Part shown: in pieces, positions 33,201-40,131 of the stretch
Position numbering within the stretch: the stretch's first letter is position 1
How the letters are laid out: every line of letters starts with the position of its first letter
The notes under the pieces: model-generated
Told to the model about the DNA's origin: nothing
Databases searched by the model: none
What the model saw: the letters and a program-made list of their open reading frames with translations, nothing else
Position numbers and translations under genes: made by a program
DNA from: Nitrospirota bacterium
GTDB lineage: Bacteria > Nitrospirota > Thermodesulfovibrionia > Thermodesulfovibrionales > JdFR-85
Length of the DNA stretch: 55,258 nucleotides
Reading direction: 5' to 3'
NCBI GenBank assembly: GCA_003232715.1
Contig: QIJG01000050.1
Location: 1 to 55,258 of the forward strand

Positions 33201-34326
33201 CGTTTTTTTTTAATTTCTTCCGCTCCTGTTTTGCTTCGAGCAGTTCACCTTCGTCAACCATTTCAAGCTGTTCTTCCTTAAACCCTTCTTTTTCGAGGAG
33301 TTTGTCAGACTGCCTGTCGAATTCCGAGAAATCGGTGTGTTCCTTCTTCAGCGAAGGAACGGCATTTTTGCCAAGGTCAAGTTGAGGGGTCTCGGGAGCG
33401 ACTTCTTCAGGTGGGAGTTCAGACGGAGGTTTCCCGGGTTTCCTGGCCGGGGGAGGGGTCTCTATCTTCTTGTAAGTGTCCTGGACATTGTCTATATCCT
33501 TTTTTACCCTTCCGAGGACCTTGTTTCCAATAACCTTTGCCTTGCCTTTTGACCTGAACTGGTTCATCTCTTTTATCTTTACAGGTACCGAGCTATCGAT
33601 GGCATCGTTCAGGGTCTTTTTGGCCTCTTGTTCGCTCGGTTCCGGAGGTTTCTTTCCTTCAAGGTCCTCTACCTGAGCGGCATTGCTTTGTGCCTGTCCC
33701 TCTTCAGCCGGAGGCTCAACAGCCTTTTCAGCCTGCCCGGTCTTTTCTTCGGCATTGTCGTGGGTCTGTTCGTTGTCAGCAAGTACTGCTGCCTTGGCGG
33801 CGGCCCTGGAACAGACGTTGGCGCTCTTCTGCTTCAGGTATTTTCCTGCTTTACCTTTCGGTTCCTCTCCTCCGGCTCCGGGGCTTATTCCTTGTGCACT
33901 GACCTTTCCCTTCTTTTCAACGCCTTTCTTGCCTTTCTTTTTTCCTTTCCCTCCTTTTTCTCCCGGGGCTTCCTCAACAGCTCCAGGCTCTTTTCCGGGG
34001 GCCTTCTCTGCGGCCAGTCTCTGCAAAGTGTATGGCAGGGTCATTACCTTTTCAGAGGTCCTGTCTGTTTCCTGCTCAAGTGGGTCGTTTGCCTTACTAA
34101 CGGTTATGCCTGTTTGAGCTTTTGCTTTTAGCGCCGGGGTGCAGGGTCTGCCTGAACCAGGGTATCCCCTGGTTCCCTGGAGATCTGCATTATTGACGAG
34201 CCTGCAAAGGGCCTCAGCGTCATGACCGTTTGACTTGCGCTGCAAGGTCAGGCTGCCTTTCTCCGGCACACTTTGACTGTTGTTCAGGGTTGCAGACTGT
34301 TTGTCGGCAGATGTTGCGTAGTTCAT
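30271..34326 (-). CDS. Large putative eCIS effector with C-terminal DNA/RNA non-specific endonuclease-like domain
   Basis: 1351 residues, last gene of the eCIS operon. Residues 76-98 (VSKANDPLEQETDRTSEKVM) match the N-terminal signature that precedes the DUF4157/eCIS-core domain, but the HELxH-type core itself is absent. A Lys/Glu/Pro-rich linker and long coiled coil (to about 640) follow. A helical, glycine-spaced region (about 640-940; GPMALWEMIKAKAAEIKQQ...SFLNPAGAIVQAILDIYNTI) follows, of the kind I recall in other eCIS-associated giants. The C-terminal part contains D1131-G-G-H1134-I-I-A-N-R-F-G-G, then NLVPQ and N1157-R, the beta-beta-alpha-metal nuclease pattern of secreted DNA/RNA endonucleases. 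Toxicity is inferred. Confidence 0.8.
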   Translation of the reverse strand: MNYATSADKQSATLNNSQSVPEKGSLTLQRKSNGHDAEALCRLVNNADLQGTRGYPGSGRPCTPALKAKAQTGITVSKANDPLEQETDRTSEKVMTLPYTLQRLAAEKAPGKEPGAVEEAPGEKGGKGKKKGKKGVEKKGKVSAQGISPGAGGEEPKGKAGKYLKQKSANVCSRAAAKAAVLADNEQTHDNAEEKTGQAEKAVEPPAEEGQAQSNAAQVEDLEGKKPPEPSEQEAKKTLNDAIDSSVPVKIKEMNQFRSKGKAKVIGNKVLGRVKKDIDNVQDTYKKIETPPPARKPGKPPSELPPEEVAPETPQLDLGKNAVPSLKKEHTDFSEFDRQSDKLLEKEGFKEEQLEMVDEGELLEAKQERKKLKKNVNTKPEKLQDFARQQAMNVDKDLREDEIKSRGQMRNKRLQGLAGAKDKQKKTRSSLELRREAVTKQINSIYERAKKSVTVKLNNLEKQSLKAFDQGQTTASSEFEYEVNRDINRWKRKRYSGLFGSVRWAKDKLFGIDDFPEVKAAFERARKNYVTKIDQLIARITKENEKAIAGCREEIATARKDIKKYVDSLGPDLKKIGQQSMEEMKSRLDDMDKFIDRKKDELARKLCDKKEEAIKKIDEKIEKMKEEMSGALSKLGNLLIEAALKFFKWALKKAGYSADRLMSIINKGKAVIKKIVGNPAGFIINIINAVKGGINSFVNNIRKHLVGGLISWLTGAMGKIGIQLPPKFNLKGIISIVLQILGLTWANIRRKLVKRLGEKVVGAAEKTFDIIKKIVTQGPMALWEMIKAKAAEIKQQVMDGIRNWAIVELVKQGVIKLLSFLNPAGAIVQAILDIYNTIMFFVDNWNKIVQFVKTVFNSIADIAMGKISAASAAVERAMAMTIPIILNFLARLLNLNGIGKAVKKIIMKIRKPIDKVIDKAVDFIAKKARALFRKFRKKVTESKRGNTATRKKNKRLAAAAVRQAMKRGIRRPDLRKLLLNLKKQFKLKSIVLNRNDDVVIKNSESEVIRGKPFKAEPEELALTEKNGKFRKTSGGTTKLGTYSASGDIYPTIHGAVASELDDANLKFPIVRLPANAERPSHVKAELEGKIEEGLSKDIERDSALTGIVGKLGDIESAMRQNRVSIDKSKYDGGHIIANRFGGPENFKNLVPQARGLNRGIYKTMENFTSRNLKSIGRGGKETMPKNQNSKVSIDVSLHYPGSVTSPLENIMKLVAGRAFLNDWKKISKMPKTTNKEKTAKESAQRQLGTKAAALHKELSKDAKSKKLAVAARIPTNITVNLILETDAPVGFKEIDKSKEGATGKVEVKDFIIEESAKLDHKGSLKSPQKSSEKTEKKKWNATFSFTQSNTL

Positions 34327-34338
34327 GGCAAAGTCCTT

Positions 34339-35718
34339 TCAGGAAGTCCTTCCCTCTTTCCGGAGTTCCTTTCGTATCCCTTCAAGTATATCATTCAATG
34401 ATATGACCCTGCTTTTTTTCTTTAATGTCATCAGGGTGGCGTATCTGACGACGTTCATGATTGCTCCCCCTGACAGTTCATATTCAGCGGCGATTTCCTG
34501 CAGATCCCCCCTCTCTTTGAGGGGGGTCTTGTTGGAAAAGGCGTTTTCCCATAACCGGAAGCGCTCGTTCTGCTTCGGCATCGGAAAGTGGATAATCGAC
34601 TGGAATCTCCGTGTGAAGGCCTCGTCAAGGTTTGACCTCTGGTTGGATGCCAGGATGACAACACCGGCATAATCCTCAACACGCTGCAAGAGGTAGGAGA
34701 CTTCCTGGTTTGCAAAGCGGTCATGAGCGTCGTTTATGTTCGTCCGCTTGCCGAAGAGTGCATCGGCCTCGTCAAAAAAGAGTATCCATTCCTTATGCTC
34801 TGCCTTACGGAAGATATTTTCGAGATTTTTCTCTGTCTCCCCGATATACTTGGATACCACCATGGAGAGGTCTATGCGATATACATCCCGGTCTGTTACC
34901 TTTCCAAGCAAAGAGGAGGTCAAGGTCTTTCCTGTCCCGGGAGGCCCGTAAAAGAGGCTCCTGTAGCCCGGCTTGAGTTTCTTCATCAGCCCCAGGTCAT
35001 TGAGCAGGACATTCCCGTATTCTATCCAGGTCTTTATCTCGAGGACCTGTTCCATGGTATAGGGGTCCAGTACCAGGTCATCCCAGTCCAGTCCGGCCTC
35101 TATCTTTTTTGCCGGAAAATCGAGGCCAAAGATGGGGTTACGGATATTTCCCGTTGTTACAAGGTCTATGATCTCCCTTGAGAGGGAAAGGAAGCTGTTC
35201 ATTTCAGGTTCGTTCTCACCGGGGCGTTCCAGCTTGAGTATGTTGTGCTGAGCAAAGAAATGATCGGCCTCGAAAAGATAATGGAACGAGAGGCGTTTCT
35301 GCAGGTCATCCCCTGCCAGCAGGAAGAGGGCGGTCTCCCCGGTGGGAAGGAAGCCCGAAAAGGAATGGCCGTTTCGTCCCCCAAATTCGGTAAAATGTCT
35401 TGAATTAGTGCCGTTTCTGCTCAGAAAGACGTCCAGGAGCTGAGGCTTTATATGGGGAACGAGACTTAGCACGAAAACGGCCCTCTCGGCGAATGTCATG
35501 TCATAGTGATTGATGAAGTTGGCGTACATGGATTCCTCTTTCCCGAACTCAGGTGGATTGATATCAAATATATCGGTATAGTCACATTCCTGCCCGAAGT
35601 GGAGCTTTAGCCTTGTGTCTATGAGTGCGAAAAACCAATCCAGCTCAATATTTAGTGTAACTGCATTTTTATATGAGAGATCGCTTACCATGTAACGTTT
35701 ATTACTGTTTTCATCCAT
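34339..35718 (-). CDS. eCIS AAA+ ATPase (Pvc15-like)
   Basis: 459 residues. A helical N-terminal domain (about 1-200) precedes one AAA+ module: Walker A GPPGTGKT (258-265), Walker B ILFFDEAD (312-319), sensor 1 VVILASNQRSN and an arginine-finger region TRRFQ (369-373). This matches the FtsH/CDC48-like ATPase kept in almost all contractile injection clusters (Pvc15/Afp15). It is thought to handle particle assembly or effector loading. The start overlaps the tape-measure gene end by 34 bases; a second ATG at 35691 is also possible. Confidence 0.92.
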   Translation of the reverse strand: MDENSNKRYMVSDLSYKNAVTLNIELDWFFALIDTRLKLHFGQECDYTDIFDINPPEFGKEESMYANFINHYDMTFAERAVFVLSLVPHIKPQLLDVFLSRNGTNSRHFTEFGGRNGHSFSGFLPTGETALFLLAGDDLQKRLSFHYLFEADHFFAQHNILKLERPGENEPEMNSFLSLSREIIDLVTTGNIRNPIFGLDFPAKKIEAGLDWDDLVLDPYTMEQVLEIKTWIEYGNVLLNDLGLMKKLKPGYRSLFYGPPGTGKTLTSSLLGKVTDRDVYRIDLSMVVSKYIGETEKNLENIFRKAEHKEWILFFDEADALFGKRTNINDAHDRFANQEVSYLLQRVEDYAGVVILASNQRSNLDEAFTRRFQSIIHFPMPKQNERFRLWENAFSNKTPLKERGDLQEIAAEYELSGGAIMNVVRYATLMTLKKKSRVISLNDILEGIRKELRKEGRTS

Positions 35719-37352
35719 GAAAGCCTGATTATCGAGATGCTCCAGGGCAGATATTCCAGGAGCACGTCGTAGGGTTTCTGTTCCACTTTCAGCACCCAGC
35801 CCGTTTCCCTTTTACCCAGGATTCCCTCTCTTTGCAGGAATGAATGCCTGAAACCTGCGATGGAGGTGTTCTTTAAACCCTGCCAGTGAGATATTACGGA
35901 AGAAAGGAGCTTTTCTGCTTCCGACCTCTCCGCGTCAGTTATCCTGAGGCCCCGGCTTACGGGTTCGAAAGTATCCCAGCCGCACAGGAGCTTGTTCAGC
36001 AGGAGGAGGTATTCCGGTCTCTCTTCTTTGTCGGTAGCGAGATACTCAAGAAGGTGTATCGCTCTCATGGCAGATGCTTCGTCAACAAAAGCACTCTCTC
36101 TCATCAAGCCCGTATTTTCGAAAAAACTGCCGAGATAGGGCCATAAAAGGACAAGCCCGGCATTCTTGATGGAGGATTCAAGTTCCATATCCTCTTCCGG
36201 CAAATTGCGGCGTCCCGTGGATGGACTCGTTGATGGTACATCCGGGATGGCAATCGGCCCTTTCAACGCACCAAGGGTCTGTTTCCCCGGCTCCTGCGTT
36301 CTATTGTTCTGCCCTTCCAAAGCTGCTGATGACTCTTCTTCGAGGATTGACCGGGCCTTCGTTTTGCCAGTGGCAGGCCCTATCGTTCCTCCCTTGTACG
36401 AGGACGCTTTACCCGTACCGCTTGTGTCGTCTGCGAGCGAGAGGTTATCCTCGAGAATCGCCACCAGACCTGCGAGGGTGCTACGGAGTCCGGTACGGGA
36501 CCACTCCTTGAATGATGTCACGATCGCCTTGGCAATAACGTTATAGTGGGTTTCAATTTCCAGGGACAGAGCCCTGACGAGGCAATCGATGTCCGGGGCC
36601 TGCCTCCTGCCTGCCGCCACCTGTTCAAGGAGAGAGTCCCAGAGGATGAACCTGAACCAGCTCTGGCTCAAGGGGGTAAAGGGGTGTTTTCCGTGGAGCT
36701 CGATGAGATCATCCGCCAGGTGATTGATTCGGCCTGGATTCTTTGCTCCGAGTGCCTCCAGGACTTTCAGGATCAGCCTGCCGGAAAACTGATGGATTAT
36801 CCGCTGCCTGGCGTGCTTCTTTTCCAGTTCATGCCTGAGAATCTCAACCCTCTCGTAGTCCTCCAGGAGTGCCGCTAACTTCTCCTCTATGCTTGTCTGC
36901 GACTCGATGCTGGCCCACCACGGGACTATTCCCGTTCTTAGATAGTGAACCAGGAGTTCCAGGTCAGAGGTCTTCTCGGAAATAGTCCGGCCCTCCGTCC
37001 ATCTGCCGCCCTGATCCGGCGCTCCCTGTATGGAGCCCTGTTGACCAGGGAGTGAAAGAGACCCTTGCCTCTCGCTGCAGATCCTGGCCATCTCGTCATA
37101 TAACACTCTAAGCACCTTCGCAGAAAAGTCCTGCTCCAGCCTTTCCTGCGATATGGTCCCGATGTCGATCTCGAGTTTCTCGATCCTCAGGATGTTCTCC
37201 CCGGAAAAGCCCGTGAAGATTTTGCCCATTTCAGGCAAGAGGACCGTATGGTAGAGGTTGCCTATCCTGTCCTGGACTCCCCGAGCCTCTTCCTCGTCTT
37301 TTACTCTGAGTTCTATTGTCTGCTTTCTGATCTTATGGTTTTGAAGATCCAT
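35685..37352 (-). CDS. eCIS tape-measure protein (CIS_TMP / Pvc14-like)
   Basis: 555 residues. The N-terminus IRKQTIELRVKDEEEARGVQDRIGNLYHTVLLPEMGKIF...GENILRIEKLEIDIGTI is the conserved opening of contractile injection system tape-measure proteins. A variable Ser/Gly/Pro-rich stretch (about 300-390) precedes a second helical part with NAGLVLLWPYLGSFFENTGLM and ERPEYLLLLNKLLCGW, also typical of the family. It sets tube length and may help cargo loading. It lies between the large unknown protein and the ATPase, the usual position. Confidence 0.87.
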   Translation of the reverse strand: MDLQNHKIRKQTIELRVKDEEEARGVQDRIGNLYHTVLLPEMGKIFTGFSGENILRIEKLEIDIGTISQERLEQDFSAKVLRVLYDEMARICSERQGSLSLPGQQGSIQGAPDQGGRWTEGRTISEKTSDLELLVHYLRTGIVPWWASIESQTSIEEKLAALLEDYERVEILRHELEKKHARQRIIHQFSGRLILKVLEALGAKNPGRINHLADDLIELHGKHPFTPLSQSWFRFILWDSLLEQVAAGRRQAPDIDCLVRALSLEIETHYNVIAKAIVTSFKEWSRTGLRSTLAGLVAILEDNLSLADDTSGTGKASSYKGGTIGPATGKTKARSILEEESSAALEGQNNRTQEPGKQTLGALKGPIAIPDVPSTSPSTGRRNLPEEDMELESSIKNAGLVLLWPYLGSFFENTGLMRESAFVDEASAMRAIHLLEYLATDKEERPEYLLLLNKLLCGWDTFEPVSRGLRITDAERSEAEKLLSSVISHWQGLKNTSIAGFRHSFLQREGILGKRETGWVLKVEQKPYDVLLEYLPWSISIIRLSWMKTVINVTW

Positions 37353-37381
37353 TTTCCCGGTCTTTCGTCTTTACAGGCTGA

Positions 37382-40126
37382 TCAGGGGTTCAGGCTGAAT
37401 CCCTTCAGTGCCGTTGCTAATACGGTCTTCCCTGTAACCGATGTTTTTATTGTGCTTATATTGTTTGAAAGGGATGCCCTGATGTCATTATTCTTTATAA
37501 ATGAAGTGCTGTTGCGCGCTTTCTCAATCAATTTCTCCTCCTGGGAACCACTGGCTATGTCTCCTTCTTTTTTACTCACATTTATGATCGTGTTTTTGAC
37601 TGTCTCAGCTATCATCTTGTCCAGTTCGTGCCGCATCCTCTTTTCTTCCTCTGTGGCCGTGCCCGAAGCGATCTTTACCTCATAGGCCCTGGCAGTTTTT
37701 GTCAAGCCGTCAAGGGCATCAGCTTCAGCCTTCAATCCGGGGTCGGTGTATGTAGATACGACTCCGGGATTGACCTTTGCCTGCATCAGGTTGCCGATGA
37801 TTGTGTTCAGGCTGCCTGAGTATGCCTGTGTTATCGACTTGGCCTGAGTGTCTATTATGAACTTCAGGTCTTCGTATTTTTGACCGATTTTCTCGTCTAT
37901 CGACTTGATCTTTTCCTCAAGGTAGCCCTCTTTACTCGGGTGCACCAGGATCTCGTTCAGGTCCGTCCATTTTTTTCTTCCATCGGAGTCTTCTGCCATG
38001 GCCTCCTCTTCTTCCACTGTGGGCTTACAGCACTGGTATGGCATGGAGAAATCCGCAATCACCTTATTGGCAGCGGATGAGTATACAAGGACAAAAGTGC
38101 CTCCCCCTTCAGCCCCTCCGGTATGCTCCATACCTGGATTTTCCTCGAGGAACCTGGCAAACAATGAGAGTTCCTTTGATTTCTTCTCTCTTTTCTTCAG
38201 TATACCGTCTATCCATTCAAACCACTTGAACTTTGTGTTGTTCACAAGGGTTTCATAAGGTGTGTAGGCTGAATTATATGTGACGCCCTTTATGTTCTTA
38301 TTTATGATTGAAGCTGTCTCGACCGCCGAAGTATATGTCTTTATAAATCCGGGTTGATCGAATTCGTCAAGGTTTTTGTTCAGTTTTCCCTTGATTTCCT
38401 GAAGCTGTTCTTTCAGGATGCCGGCGCTGTCACTCGTCACTGCCTTGATGGAAGCCGTTGTGTTTGTTACAGACTTTGGAGGCAACTCCCCGGATCCCTG
38501 GATTATCTCGACCACCTTGGTGTTGAAGTCTTCAACGTTCCTGATATTCTCCCTCAGGTCCTTCTTCAGAAGGAAATGCAGGGTCTTCAGGCTACCGTAT
38601 TCATAAAAAGGCTTAAGGGGGAGAATGGACAGGTCTTTTTCGATCTGGAGGGTCGTGACCTTGATCGGGAGATTGTAGCTGGTGATTATTCCCTTAAGCT
38701 CTTTTTCCGCTTCAGCGGGTTTTCTGCCGAGGTGTCCTTCTATCCTGAAGAACCTATAGTCGTCAAGGGGATAGTTCAAGGGGTTGAGCGCTCTGGCGGA
38801 TCCGTTATAAACGTCGGCATTAAAGGAGTAGAGATGGTTGTTTTTGTCCCTTCTGTTCAGCTCGTAGTTCCAGTGCCGGTGCAAGGGATTATTTTTGAGG
38901 ATCTTGTAGTAGTAGGGTATGGCCCTTGAGCCCAAACGGGCTTCCGGCTTGCTGGGAGTGACCTTGATGTCCTTGCCCGATGCCGGGACGTTGAAGCTCC
39001 TGATCATGGAGTCCATGCGTTTATGCAGGAACCGGGCCTTTTCCCATAGAGGGGATTTCCTGTTAAGGAGAGGGGACTTGTAGAATTGGTGACGGAAAGG
39101 ATCAGACGGCAGACGTTGATCCACGGCGGTGAGGCTGCCGAGTATCACATGTTTTGGGAAAAGCTTCACGTCAGGACAACAGACTGCATTATCTTCGAAG
39201 AGGGTATCCTTGAACTCCTTATAAGCCGATGCTATGTCCTTTATGAAGTCATAGACGTACTGTATCCCGTGGTCGTCTTCCTCGATCCTTTCATCGAGTT
39301 GCGTGAAGGTCTTTTCCCAGGCTTCGGATGGATCGTTGCTGTAAACATTTTTCAACAGTGGTTCACAGGCCTGATAGCTGCCGGTGATTATTTTTGCTGT
39401 GTTGTTGATGAATTTCTTGATAACATTTCTGTAGCCGGAGGCCAGGTCACTGTAGGTACTGATATCCCGCGGGGATATCAGTACCCTTTCACAGTCGATC
39501 TCTTTGAGCCTGGAGTAAAACCGGTTTGCGGTCTGGGCCTGATCTATGAGGGACTTGAGGTCGGACCTGAAGACGAGGAGCACCCGCAGGTTGTTTCTCT
39601 GCTCCTTGCCCTTGTTGTCACAGTCGCTTCCTGTGCATATGCCGGGATCGTGGACGTAGCTCTCAAGATAGAGCAGCAAGGCCATTGCATCCATTTTCTT
39701 TCCCGTCTCATCTTCAAAGGCGTTCAATTTTTTTGCTCCCTGGTCTGCATCGGGCAGTAATTCGAAGAGGGGGATCTGTTTCTGGTTCTGGATAAAATAT
39801 GGATACGAGGCGATCCTGTCTTTAAAGGCCTTGAAGTATTTGAATGCCCTGTCCTTGTCGAATGTGAGCAGATCTCCGTCAGTGGTGATAGCGCTCCCCT
39901 TTGTAATGGTGATGGACTTTGCAGCACTGATACCCTTCATCGGATACTTGACCTCAAGGCCGCACACAATACCTGCACCCGTCAGTTTCACCCTTGAAAG
40001 CCGGTACTCCCTGTCAAGGTATTCGGTAATGTTGTTAAGCTGCCCGGATGTCAGCACCTGGTCTTCTTCAAAGACCGGGTAAGAAGTCACCGTAGGTTCC
40101 GAGAGCTTATAGGATTTGTTTGCCAT
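37382..40126 (-). CDS. Large eCIS-associated protein of unknown role (possible fibre or peripheral baseplate)
   Basis: 914 residues, no signal peptide or membrane helix. The N-terminal block YPVFEEDQVLTSGQLNNITEYLDREYRLSRVKLTGAGIVCGLEV is a motif I recall from eCIS clusters and related phage-tail islands. The middle carries a short insert, GICTGSDCDNKGKEQRNN. The C-terminal third (about 690-914) is helical and rich in Lys/Glu/Ser. Its place between the Pvc12-like baseplate gene and the tape measure suggests a structural or fibre-like component. No trimeric fibre repeats or receptor-binding fold can be recognised, so this stays open. Confidence 0.75.
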   Translation of the reverse strand: MANKSYKLSEPTVTSYPVFEEDQVLTSGQLNNITEYLDREYRLSRVKLTGAGIVCGLEVKYPMKGISAAKSITITKGSAITTDGDLLTFDKDRAFKYFKAFKDRIASYPYFIQNQKQIPLFELLPDADQGAKKLNAFEDETGKKMDAMALLLYLESYVHDPGICTGSDCDNKGKEQRNNLRVLLVFRSDLKSLIDQAQTANRFYSRLKEIDCERVLISPRDISTYSDLASGYRNVIKKFINNTAKIITGSYQACEPLLKNVYSNDPSEAWEKTFTQLDERIEEDDHGIQYVYDFIKDIASAYKEFKDTLFEDNAVCCPDVKLFPKHVILGSLTAVDQRLPSDPFRHQFYKSPLLNRKSPLWEKARFLHKRMDSMIRSFNVPASGKDIKVTPSKPEARLGSRAIPYYYKILKNNPLHRHWNYELNRRDKNNHLYSFNADVYNGSARALNPLNYPLDDYRFFRIEGHLGRKPAEAEKELKGIITSYNLPIKVTTLQIEKDLSILPLKPFYEYGSLKTLHFLLKKDLRENIRNVEDFNTKVVEIIQGSGELPPKSVTNTTASIKAVTSDSAGILKEQLQEIKGKLNKNLDEFDQPGFIKTYTSAVETASIINKNIKGVTYNSAYTPYETLVNNTKFKWFEWIDGILKKREKKSKELSLFARFLEENPGMEHTGGAEGGGTFVLVYSSAANKVIADFSMPYQCCKPTVEEEEAMAEDSDGRKKWTDLNEILVHPSKEGYLEEKIKSIDEKIGQKYEDLKFIIDTQAKSITQAYSGSLNTIIGNLMQAKVNPGVVSTYTDPGLKAEADALDGLTKTARAYEVKIASGTATEEEKRMRHELDKMIAETVKNTIINVSKKEGDIASGSQEEKLIEKARNSTSFIKNNDIRASLSNNISTIKTSVTGKTVLATALKGFSLNP

Positions 40127-40131
40127 AGCGT

